A stretch of DNA of 64,000 bases, taken from NCBI GenBank assembly GCA_051439375.1, contig JBFRWB010000195.1, positions 1-64,000 of the forward strand, read 5' to 3'. Below, piece by piece: positions 18,201 to 25,817 of the stretch. The position numbers and the translations under genes were made by a program. The notes under the pieces are model-generated. The model saw only the letters and a program-made list of their open reading frames with translations, was not told where the DNA came from and ran no database searches. The stretch comes from JBGTGT01 sp051439375. Lineage in GTDB: Bacteria > Cyanobacteriota > Cyanobacteriia > Cyanobacteriales > Microcystaceae. Position 1 is the stretch's first letter. Every line of letters begins with the position of its first letter.

Positions 18201-19732
18201 GAATGCTGCCATTAGGAGAGGTATTAAACCGATTTCCTCGTTTATTGCGGGATCTATCTGCTACTTATGGCAAACCCGTTCGTCTTAAACTCACAGGAAC
18301 GGCAGTATTAGTGGATAAGGCTGCGCTTGAAAAACTCTACGATCCGCTTTTACACTTAGTCCGTAATGGCTTTGATCATGGCATCGAATCCCCAGAAGAA
18401 CGCAAGCAAGTCGGAAAACCAGCAGAAGGACAAATTGAAATTCGTGCTTATCACCAAGGAAACCAAACCATTGTCGAAATCTGTGATGATGGTCGAGGTT
18501 TGAATTACGATAAGATCAAAGCAAAAGCGATTCAAACAGGACTAATTACACAAGAACAGGCGACAGTTGTTTCTAAAGAGCGAATTGAGAACTTAATCTT
18601 TGAACCTGCTTTCTCAACCGCCGCACAGGTGAGTGAATTATCTGGCCGAGGTGTAGGACTCGATGTGGTGCGATCGCAATTACGTGCCTTGAAGGGAACT
18701 GTGATGGTTACCTCTAAACAAGGACGGGGAACGATTTTCACCCTCAAATTACCTTTAACCTTAACTATTGCTAAATTATTAGTCTGTCAGGTTGCTTATG
18801 AAAATAGTAATAGTCGGGTATCCGTGGCGTTTCCCTCAGACACTATTGAGGAGATTCTCGTTCCTGAAGCCAATCAGATTAAAATCTCAGGCAATCAACG
18901 GTTTTTACTGTGGCAAGGTCATATTATTCCTATTTATCCCGTTAAAGACCTTTTACAATATAATTGTCCTTTACCAGAAAGCTTTGCGGATAAAGGGTTT
19001 AATGTTGCCATACCCGATGAGTGGGGACTTCCTTTATTATTGTTACGACGAGGAGATCAGTTATATGGTTTAGAAGTGAGTCGCCTAGAGACAGAGCAAG
19101 AATTAGTGATTAAATCCTTTGGCAATGCTGTTTCTGCGCCAACTTATACCTATGGTTGTACGATTTTAGGGGATGGTCAGTTGATTCCTGTGGTTAATGG
19201 TGCAACTTTAATTGAACAATCCCTCGCTCCGAACTATAGCACAACTCCTTCTTCTGTGACTCAAACGGTTGTGAGGGATGACGCAGAAGGGTTATCTACT
19301 CCATCGGTGGATGAATTTAAACCGCAAGTTACCACCAGACAAGCACCCTTAATGTTGGTTGTGGATGACTCAGCCGCTTTACGACGGACGTTAGCATTAA
19401 CCTTAGAAAAAGCCGGGTATCGGGTGGTACAAGCAAGGGATGGACGGGAAGCTTTAGAGCAGTTACAGCATACCTCTGGTATTAATATGGTGATCTGTGA
19501 TATAGAAATGCCAAATATGAACGGGTTCGAGTTCTTAGGTCAACGTCGCCGCGACCCAGAAATGATGAGCATTCCTGTTGCGATGCTAACCTCTCGCAGT
19601 AACGATAAACACCGTCAATTAGCAATGACTTTAGGTGCGAGTGCGTACTTTACTAAACCTTATATTGAGCAGCAATTTTTAACGTCTGTTGCCAATATTC
19701 TTGAGGAAAATAGAGTAAGCGTTAGCAGTTAA
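15287..19732 (+). CDS. pixL: hybrid CheA histidine kinase PixL with repeat-rich linker
   Basis: 1481 residues, more than twice a classical CheA. The HPt domain has the phospho-accepting His49 in RAAHSIKGGAAS. A helical domain (~155-245) follows, then a ~500-residue acidic, probably disordered linker, a basic stretch (~785-805), the dimerisation helix (RLERMNNLVGELM, ~831), the ATPase with LVRNGFDHGIES (~1025) and GRGVGLDVVRSQL, a CheW-like domain, and a C-terminal receiver with Asp1405 in MVICDIEMPNMNG. The linker has about 13 copies of an [LIV][ED]xxF motif, and three near-identical 26-residue repeats. It would phosphorylate the PixG and PixH receivers in response to the two receptors. The companion cheW starts 78 bp downstream. 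Confidence 0.92.
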   Translation: MLNPDIRDQAYQFFIEEAPELLQMIESGLLTLKEERNTQTVHEIMRAAHSIKGGAASVELDHIKTLAHRLEDIFKALYDDSVVIDTELETLLLQGYDCLRNPLEEQMATGEHDGEAAIANAEQVWQKIEAQLGDSLANTEQYIPSSADLGVDIVSSLFEVDVTQGIEQLAKIAEHPNDYDIMSELQTQMEVFGGFAEMLGLPGFGEITEATLKALELNPDQDHYILQLALVDLIEAREQVLEKGDRTSGGSPSAALLGFTTQEEKTVENNNGSASEWDDGNVLGFDNLFEATPEQELSEESGWTEIDTLTAPHLGGNFNLFSEEAAKAEEFPALDDVFGEQLDFDTIDNQAAETIAENSELEDIFASEPPPLENVFAPNVEVQEPSEMMDLEGQSPELEAVFNIELGTENEVIHSDVTEEHPELEDVFNIELGTENEVIHSDVTEEHPELEDVFNIELGTENEVIHSENQPLEEGLSPENLADISLEESDAITEETLQDLSDPDLENVFGIVSEQVDEHLFDIEGENKVSSEPINPSLEAVFGVDDSLTEETLEPEIKSEEIPEFDIDPSRLIDTEAKTIEDIFAVSNLEDNENLFTIPAETQETNESIMDESVSQDDDIDRSIDPEVSTLESLFEAGESQENDNLFTISEETSEKKDELVTQEKENTSNPSSRFKKSDVPTLEDIFEVAGSEDDKDVFTIPAETQETELIASDTPSLDDVFGSVVDSALPIEEKQPNVKENKKDTSEQIDNAIAEVENLFDSLPPLEEIESSPIINAEPQKRKAVKPQPQFKPRSSSTSRPKTQSKSNKKQKAAPTPSTSNLSIKVDFERLERMNNLVGELMINRNSLSLQNDQMQGSVKSLLNRFVTFQAMIGQLQELSDQMLIAPEKLDSQRVNPNQIQDISRGLGNFDSLEMDTYSTLYSLLGMLLEEMIQLEESVDDVVLFARTSNQTLEQQRQMLTNLRDELMWARMLPLGEVLNRFPRLLRDLSATYGKPVRLKLTGTAVLVDKAALEKLYDPLLHLVRNGFDHGIESPEERKQVGKPAEGQIEIRAYHQGNQTIVEICDDGRGLNYDKIKAKAIQTGLITQEQATVVSKERIENLIFEPAFSTAAQVSELSGRGVGLDVVRSQLRALKGTVMVTSKQGRGTIFTLKLPLTLTIAKLLVCQVAYENSNSRVSVAFPSDTIEEILVPEANQIKISGNQRFLLWQGHIIPIYPVKDLLQYNCPLPESFADKGFNVAIPDEWGLPLLLLRRGDQLYGLEVSRLETEQELVIKSFGNAVSAPTYTYGCTILGDGQLIPVVNGATLIEQSLAPNYSTTPSSVTQTVVRDDAEGLSTPSVDEFKPQVTTRQAPLMLVVDDSAALRRTLALTLEKAGYRVVQARDGREALEQLQHTSGINMVICDIEMPNMNGFEFLGQRRRDPEMMSIPVAMLTSRSNDKHRQLAMTLGASAYFTKPYIEQQFLTSVANILEENRVSVSS
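16472..16688 (+). repeat. 78-bp in-frame tandem repeat inside pixL
   Basis: Units begin at 16472, 16550 and 16628; the first two are 78 bp and the third breaks off near 16688. Each encodes PELEDVFNIELG followed by TENEVIHSDVTEEH, with the first unit reading LEAVF. Near-identical third codon positions indicate a recent expansion of one of the linker motifs. Confidence 0.92.
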
Positions 19733-19809
19733 CTGTTAATAGTAAGTATAAGGTTTAAATCCTTAAAGCCTGAAACCCACAACCAGCAAACCTGACCCCT
19801 GAAATTCCC

Positions 19810-20334
19810 ATGACACAACCTTCTCTCACTGCTACCCCCTTTGTTGATCTTGAAACACCCCTTGAACAAGAGAACAAATCGTTAAAAATTCTTATTTTCC
19901 AAGTTGGTCAGCTTTATCTGGCTTTATCGGTTGATTTTGTCAACAAAATCATTAAAGGGGCAGAAATTCACGGTAGTGGAACAACTGAAGTGGGAATTAC
20001 TCAGATTAATAATCAAGATATTACGGTTATTGATTTGCATCGCCGCTTATTTAAACAGTCCCAGTCCCTTGAAAAGATGACTCATCCATTCCTGATTTTA
20101 GCGAAAAATAGCATTGACGAAGTATTTGGTATCTTAGTCGGAGAAACTCCTACTTTGATTGATGTTCCGTTCTCTGATATTAAGGTTTTACCTGACTCTT
20201 ACCGTCGAGGAGATACCTTAGAAATTGCGACTCATGTGGCTAAAACGAACGAGAATGGACAAGGACTCACTATTTTTATTCTTGATGTTGATAAGTTAGT
20301 TCCACCCATTGCATTAGGGGATTTTGTCTTTTAA
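19810..20334 (+). CDS. second CheW-like protein of the phototaxis cluster
   Basis: 174 residues. After a short N-terminal tail the CheW-like fold is visible as LKILIFQVGQLYLALSVDFV, INNQDITVIDLHRRL and LTIFILDVDKLV. It lacks the classical NLRG-type motif and reads INNQD instead, so it may be a specialised coupling or regulatory protein. It is the last gene of the cluster on this strand. An alternative is a stand-alone CheW-like regulator that competes with PixI for the kinase. Confidence 0.75.
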   Translation: MTQPSLTATPFVDLETPLEQENKSLKILIFQVGQLYLALSVDFVNKIIKGAEIHGSGTTEVGITQINNQDITVIDLHRRLFKQSQSLEKMTHPFLILAKNSIDEVFGILVGETPTLIDVPFSDIKVLPDSYRRGDTLEIATHVAKTNENGQGLTIFILDVDKLVPPIALGDFVF

Positions 20335-20652
20335 GTTATATCGTCATCAAAGGCCTGTCTGTTTTCTTGTAAACTGTTGGCTGATTTTCCAAAAGATCAA
20401 GGCTGGTACAGAGAAGACTGAGTAAGAATAAGCTTATGTGATTAATTTTATCTATGATTAGTCTTTAAAGAGCATTACCCTTCTCACCCTATAAAAAAAT
20501 AAACTATGGCTAATTTTTTCTCAATTTAAAACTTTAAGTCTTTCTGCTAATGCCAGACTTCTGACTCAAGTTAAGCAACGTTACAGTTAAGCTTTCGTAA
20601 AGATTAACAATGATAAGCTGATCAATGGCATGATTTATAACCCTTGGGAACT
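20335..20652. other. intergenic region upstream of hemE
   Basis: This stretch of 318 bp is AT-rich and separates the taxis cluster from hemE. I see no RNA gene, repeat or clear terminator; it presumably carries the hemE promoter. Confidence 0.4.
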
Positions 20653-21708
20653 ATGACTGATCTTCCTTATCTCCTCCGCGCTGCTAAAGGCGAAATCTTA
20701 GACCGTCCTCCAGTATGGATGATGCGACAAGCAGGACGCTATATGAAAGTATATCGAGATTTACGAGAAAAATACCCTAGTTTTCGTGACCGTTCCGAAA
20801 ATGCGGACTTAGCCATCGAAATTTCCCTACAACCATGGCACGCATTTCAACCCGATGGGGTGATCATGTTTTCCGATATTCTGACACCTCTCCCCGGTAT
20901 TGGCATTCCTTTTGATATTGTTGAAAGTAAAGGGCCAATGATCGATCCCCCCATTCGGACGCTACAACAAATCGAAAACCTTCATCCTTTTAACCCAGAA
21001 GAAACCTTACCCTTCATTAAAACCATCTTAACGACCCTACGCAAAGAGGTGGGGAATAAATCCACCGTTTTAGGCTTTGTCGGCGCACCTTGGACATTAG
21101 CGGCTTATTGTGTCGAAGGCAAGAGTTCTAAAAACTATGCTGTCATTAAACGCATGGCATTTACTGAACCTGCCATCTTACACCAATTTTTAACCAAATT
21201 AGCCGATATGGTTGCTGCATATATCTGTTACCAAATCGAATGTGGCGCACAAGTTGTACAGATGTTTGATTCTTGGGCTGGTGAACTAAGTCCTCAAGAT
21301 TATGATATCTTTGCCTTACCCTATCATCAGCAGGTTGTAAAAACCGTGAAGCAAAAATATCCTGATACCCCGTTAATCCTATATATTAGCGGCAGTGCAG
21401 GTATTTTAGAACGAATGGGACAATCAGGCGTAGATATTGTCAGTGTTGACTGGACAGTAGATATGGCCGATGCTAGACAACGGTTAGGAAAAGACATGAA
21501 AGTACAAGGAAATATGGATCCCGGTGTCTTGTTTGGATCTCATGAAGTAATCCGCGATCGCATTTTCGATACCATTCGTAAAGCTGGCCGTGGGGGACAT
21601 ATTCTCAATTTAGGCCATGGGGTATTAGTCGGGACACCAGAAGACAACGTAAGAGTGTTCTTTGAAACTGCAAAACAAGCCGATAGTCAGTTGGCCATTA
21701 GCAGTTAA
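20653..21708 (+). CDS. hemE: uroporphyrinogen decarboxylase
   Basis: 351-residue enzyme that decarboxylates the four acetate side chains of uroporphyrinogen III to give coproporphyrinogen III, for heme, chlorophyll and bilin synthesis. Start at the ATG giving MTDLPYLLRAAKGE; a TTG three codons upstream is less likely. The family signatures RPPVWMMRQAGRYM (substrate-binding Arg residues), MFSDILTPLPG (catalytic Asp) and GFVGAPWTLAAYCVEG are complete, as is LNLGHGVLVGTPEDNV at the C-terminus. It converges with the regulator/diguanylate cyclase gene. Confidence 0.96.
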   Translation: MTDLPYLLRAAKGEILDRPPVWMMRQAGRYMKVYRDLREKYPSFRDRSENADLAIEISLQPWHAFQPDGVIMFSDILTPLPGIGIPFDIVESKGPMIDPPIRTLQQIENLHPFNPEETLPFIKTILTTLRKEVGNKSTVLGFVGAPWTLAAYCVEGKSSKNYAVIKRMAFTEPAILHQFLTKLADMVAAYICYQIECGAQVVQMFDSWAGELSPQDYDIFALPYHQQVVKTVKQKYPDTPLILYISGSAGILERMGQSGVDIVSVDWTVDMADARQRLGKDMKVQGNMDPGVLFGSHEVIRDRIFDTIRKAGRGGHILNLGHGVLVGTPEDNVRVFFETAKQADSQLAISS

Positions 21709-21751
21709 CCGTTTTTGGCCTTTGGATGTTCACCGCAATATATATCTGTAG

Positions 21752-21770
21752 GGGCGCAAGCCTTGCGCCC
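21752..21770. terminator. GC-rich palindrome between convergent genes
   Basis: GGGCGCAAG and CTTGCGCCC form a perfect stem with a single-base centre, halfway between the convergent hemE and regulator genes. There is no T-run on either side. It looks like a copy of a dispersed cyanobacterial palindrome, and may serve as a bidirectional transcription barrier. Confidence 0.45.
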
Positions 21771-21782
21771 ACACTCATATTT

Positions 21783-23231
21783 TTAACTATCATTCATCAT
21801 TTTTGACTGAACTTGGTTACGTCCTTTTTCTTTAGATTCAAACAGAGCAATATCAGCCGTTTCTACCAAATCTTTCATATTTAGCCTCGAATTAGGAATA
21901 ACCGAACACACCCCCAAACTCATCGTAACATAGGGTTGTACGGGTGAGGAACGATGGGGCAGTTGTCGCTGGCGAAGAGACGCTAAAATTGATTCAGCCA
22001 CCGTCACTGCACCAGATAAGGGGGTATTGGGTAATATAATAGCAAATTCCTCCCCACCATACCGTGCTGCTAAATCTGCCGGACGATTAACCACCTGTTG
22101 AATCGTTTGGGCTACAGTTTTTAGACACTGATCCCCTTCTAGATGACCATAGGTGTCATTGTATCGCTTAAAATGGTCAATATCTCCTAAAATAAGAGAT
22201 AAGTTGTTATTTTCCCGCATCATACGCTTCCATTCCTGTTCTAAGCACCGATCAAAGCTTCGACGATTAGCAATTTCCGTTAATCCATCTAAATTGGCTA
22301 AACGGTGAAGTTTTTCAGTCAGTTCCTTTAATTCATAATTCATTCGTTTTAAGGACACTTCATAGCGTTGTTTATCTTCTTGGGCTTTAATGCGCTGTGT
22401 TACGTCGGTTTGTACCCAAATATAATAGGGAACGTTATCTTGCTCGTCAGTAACTGGTGAAAGACTCACTTCATTCCAAAATAATGACCCATTCTTACGA
22501 TAATTACGAAGGGTTACACAACAAGACTTTTGATTTTGAATCGCTTGATAAATTTTTTGCAAACTTTCTTGATTTTTATCAGTTCTTACCAGAAAACTGG
22601 GACTTTTTTCCATTACTTCTACTTGGGTATAACCCGTCATTCGCTCAAAGCCTTCGTTAACATAAACAATAGGATGCCCTTCTTGCGTCGCATCGGTAAT
22701 GATAATACCGTTTAAGGTAGCTGCGATCGCTTTATGCAATAAATAGTGACTGATTTGGGGATGATTATAAAATTGTTGTGCTGCGTCGTGTAAGTCTAGT
22801 TTTCGTTGCAACTGTTGATTTTGCTGCTGTAGTTCTTGTTGTAAATGACTCAGTTTTAAGTGATGATTGACTTTAGCCACCACATCCGAAGCTAGATAGG
22901 GTTTTAAGAGATAATCAACAATTCCCACCTCTAAATCATAATTATTTTTCTGTGTTGTTTCAAATCCTTCTAAAAAGATAATGGGAACGTTAGGGATATT
23001 CGCTGTTTTTTTCAACCTTTCACACAACTCATACCCATCTCCCTCTGGCATATTAGCATCCATTAAAACCAGATCTGGCTTTAGGGTGTTGAGTGCAACT
23101 AAGGCCATTTCTGAATCTACAGCTTGCCTAACTTGATGACCACTACTTTCTAACATATTGGTTAAGAGGCGAAGATTATCAACCTGATCTTCAATAATTA
23201 AAATATCGCCTTGGGGAGTGAGCATTTCCAT
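21783..23231 (-). CDS. response regulator with PAS and GGDEF domains (diguanylate cyclase)
   Basis: 482 residues. The N-terminal receiver (ILIIEDQVDN, phospho-acceptor Asp in LVLMDANMPEGDG) is followed by a coiled coil (~130-150), a PAS domain with PAC segment (~160-290; YVNEGFERMTGYTQ, YYIWVQTDVT) and a GGDEF domain (~330-478) with intact GGEEF, so cyclic di-GMP synthesis is predicted. There is no clear RxxD inhibitory site before GGEEF. The hybrid kinase gene upstream on the same strand ends 15 bp away, so the two are almost certainly co-transcribed and the kinase probably phosphorylates this receiver. Confidence 0.9.
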   Translation of the reverse strand: MEMLTPQGDILIIEDQVDNLRLLTNMLESSGHQVRQAVDSEMALVALNTLKPDLVLMDANMPEGDGYELCERLKKTANIPNVPIIFLEGFETTQKNNYDLEVGIVDYLLKPYLASDVVAKVNHHLKLSHLQQELQQQNQQLQRKLDLHDAAQQFYNHPQISHYLLHKAIAATLNGIIITDATQEGHPIVYVNEGFERMTGYTQVEVMEKSPSFLVRTDKNQESLQKIYQAIQNQKSCCVTLRNYRKNGSLFWNEVSLSPVTDEQDNVPYYIWVQTDVTQRIKAQEDKQRYEVSLKRMNYELKELTEKLHRLANLDGLTEIANRRSFDRCLEQEWKRMMRENNNLSLILGDIDHFKRYNDTYGHLEGDQCLKTVAQTIQQVVNRPADLAARYGGEEFAIILPNTPLSGAVTVAESILASLRQRQLPHRSSPVQPYVTMSLGVCSVIPNSRLNMKDLVETADIALFESKEKGRNQVQSKMMNDS

Positions 23232-23246
23232 GGGTAAGATACCTCT

Positions 23247-25064
23247 CTATTCATTAGAATTGGGTTGAGTTAGTTCTCTTATTTTACGATAATTGTAATA
23301 ATAAACTAAGGTCTTTAATTGATCAATCAGTTGTTGATTTGTACGAGGAATTTGTTGGATAAATTCTTCTAGTTGTCGTTGGTTTCCTGCACTAGCAGCT
23401 TGATAAACTGCTTGTTTCCATTCATTGGGCAATTTCTCTAAATCCGTAGCGGTTAATTGGGAGGACGTGTTTGTTTCCTCTGAAACAGGGGTTAACTCAG
23501 GGTCAAATGTTTCGTAAAGATATTTAACGTTTAAATGATGGGCAATTTTTTCTAATAATGTTTGTAAGTCAAAGGGACGACGTAAGATGTCATCACAATT
23601 TTGCAGCAACAATTCAAATTTATGGGCTTCAATTCCCCCAGAAGATACAGCAATAATTAAAGTAGAATGATATTGACTATAATCTTTCATGTGATTAATC
23701 GTTTCATAGCCATCCATTGTTGGCATTCGTGTATCCATGAAGATTAAGTGAGGCTTCCAACTTGACCAAATTTCTAGGGCATTTTTGCCATTGTCTGCTT
23801 CTTTGAGATGGAATCCTAAAGGGGTTAACAAACGCATCAAGAGTTGACGATTTTCCATCTTGTCATCCACGACTAAGATCCGATAGTCTGGTTGATCGGG
23901 GGCTAAACCAATCACTGTTTGATGGGGAAGAGATAGGGGAATTTCTTCAGCGTTCGGTAATTTAACCATGACATTTCCTTGGAATAAAGTGCCTTGATTT
24001 AATTCACTACTTACTTGAAGATAACCCCCCATTAGTTCAAGCAATTGTTGGGCTAAAAATAAACCTAACCCTCGGTTAAGTTGGTTCTCAAGGTTCGTAC
24101 GGTATGCAATAAAAAACGGTTCAAAGAAATGATGAAGATCCCCTTCTTCCCAACCTTTACCTGTATCTTCGATTTCAAACAATAATGTATAAATTGAATC
24201 ATCATAGAAAATAGCAGAATCATCCTCTAAATCCCAATTTTGATTGCTTCCTGACAGTCGAATAGTGATAGTTCCTTGATCGGTAAAATTTAAACTATGA
24301 TCGAGAAGGTTGAGCCAAATTTGACGCAATTTTTGTTCATCTGCTTTAATGTATTGGGGGACTTCGGAGGCAAGATAAGATTGTAGGTGGATTCCTTTTT
24401 CCTGACTTTTTGGTTGCAGCGTCGCAATAATATCAGATAATAACTCCTTGGGCTGAAAACAGATTGAATTTAACGTAACGTCTTGGGTTTCAAGTTCTCT
24501 CATTTCCCTAATTTCATCCAACAGATTCGTTAGGGAAAAACTATTTTCTATAATAATGCTCAAATCTGCTTTTTGTTGAGCATATAAAGTAGAATCCTTT
24601 TGCAACAGTCGTAGATAACCTTGAATTAAATGAAGAGGTGTATGCAATTCATGGCTAATATAATCGATTAATTGATTTTGCTGAAATTTTGCGGCTTCTA
24701 AGCGTTGAATTTTTTGCTGAAATTCCTGTTCTAAATCAGCTTTAGCTTGTGTTAAATCTTGACAATACTTATCATGTAAATGGGTTAGTTGTCGTTGATA
24801 TCGCTGCGATCGCCTGACAGAAGCGCATAACAATCCTCCTAAAACCAGCCCGATTCCTCCTACCGTTATCGTCATCCACGAGAGGGCAGCCGATTGATCA
24901 TTTTGCTTGGAAGAGGCAGAATGAAAACTAACGAGGCGTCTCGATACAGAAGAAGAAGAGGAATCAAAAAAAGATGGATAAGATAGGTAAGCTAAATTGA
25001 ATTTCGGGGTTGGACTGAGATTAATTAGGATTAATAACAGCCAACGGACAAAGAAATAAGACAT
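23247..25064 (-). CDS. hybrid sensor histidine kinase
   Basis: 605 residues from the ATG giving MSYFFVRWLLL; a TTG seven codons upstream is also open. A hydrophobic N-terminus, a Ser-rich periplasmic segment and a second membrane segment (~residues 70-88) precede a coiled coil. HisKA has ISHELHTPLHLIQ. The ATPase domain has DTGKGW and FFEPFF, but its N-box reads LNLLDHSLNFT, lacking the second, metal-binding Asn of the usual NxxxN, so activity may be altered. A receiver domain follows (IFMDTRMPTMDG) and a helical C-terminal region common on cyanobacterial hybrid kinases. Operon with the downstream diguanylate cyclase. Confidence 0.87.
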   Translation of the reverse strand: MSYFFVRWLLLILINLSPTPKFNLAYLSYPSFFDSSSSSVSRRLVSFHSASSKQNDQSAALSWMTITVGGIGLVLGGLLCASVRRSQRYQRQLTHLHDKYCQDLTQAKADLEQEFQQKIQRLEAAKFQQNQLIDYISHELHTPLHLIQGYLRLLQKDSTLYAQQKADLSIIIENSFSLTNLLDEIREMRELETQDVTLNSICFQPKELLSDIIATLQPKSQEKGIHLQSYLASEVPQYIKADEQKLRQIWLNLLDHSLNFTDQGTITIRLSGSNQNWDLEDDSAIFYDDSIYTLLFEIEDTGKGWEEGDLHHFFEPFFIAYRTNLENQLNRGLGLFLAQQLLELMGGYLQVSSELNQGTLFQGNVMVKLPNAEEIPLSLPHQTVIGLAPDQPDYRILVVDDKMENRQLLMRLLTPLGFHLKEADNGKNALEIWSSWKPHLIFMDTRMPTMDGYETINHMKDYSQYHSTLIIAVSSGGIEAHKFELLLQNCDDILRRPFDLQTLLEKIAHHLNVKYLYETFDPELTPVSEETNTSSQLTATDLEKLPNEWKQAVYQAASAGNQRQLEEFIQQIPRTNQQLIDQLKTLVYYYNYRKIRELTQPNSNE

Positions 25065-25379
25065 CAAATGAAGCCATAAGTACAATGGACGAAGTAGAAA
25101 GATAATCTATTGTCTTAACTCAAAGATTTTGCCCCAAAGGACAAGATTTTCAACCTCATACTTTTAATTAATCTCTGTTAACTTTTAAAATAGGATAAGG
25201 ATCTTAGGATTACGCTATCTCATGCTCTTTGATTTTACGTCCGTGGATTTCGGGATTTTAGGACAGGCGTTATAATACCATTCCCCATCCCATTAAGAAC
25301 TAAAATTCAGGAAAAAATATTTGTTTTCACTTAAAGCAGCTTTTCACAGTCCTTTTTGCCCTTGTTTCCCTCTTCTTTC

Positions 25380-25583
25380 TTAAAAATCATCGGGAATTAC
25401 CCATTTAGGCGGTTCGAGGAGCTTTTTGCGCCTTGCTTCTTCAGCCCTTTCTAGCATGGTGTCTAGGGAAGTCTCATTGATAAAACGGGAAGCTTTTTGA
25501 GCATATTCTTGATTGGGACAGTTTTCTCCCAATATGCAACCATTTATGCAGTCAATGGCACAGTTAACTGTCTGTTCACCCAT
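25380..25583 (-). CDS. small conserved cyanobacterial Cys-rich protein
   Basis: 67-residue soluble protein. Four cysteines near the N-terminus (Cys8, 12, 16 and 22, in NCAIDCINGC and ENCPNQEY) form a C-x3-C-x3-C-x5-C pattern that could bind zinc or an iron-sulfur cluster. A charged helix and PPKWVIPDDF follow. I recall similar short proteins as conserved hypotheticals in many cyanobacteria, with the PPKWV tail; no function is known. It is monocistronic, with AT-rich flanks. Confidence 0.7.
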   Translation of the reverse strand: MGEQTVNCAIDCINGCILGENCPNQEYAQKASRFINETSLDTMLERAEEARRKKLLEPPKWVIPDDF

Positions 25584-25817
25584 TGTTTTAAGAAGGATCA
25601 GGTCTTGTGTAATTTCTCGTTATCATTATATCGTAATGCTCAAAAAAAAGTTATAAATAATCCTAATCCAGAAAAATGACCTAAGAAAAAATCGTCAAAA
25701 AATGGGCTTAATCGTTTCAATTGTTAACGTTTTTTTCACTGTGTCTTCACAAAGATTAGTAAAATAGAAAAAGGTTCATTGGGATAGTTTAGAATTTGAT
25801 GGGATTAAGTAAAAATC

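Noticed and set aside
18792..19073. 93-codon plus-strand frame inside pixL
   Set aside because: Shadow frame in the CheW-like domain region of a certain gene.
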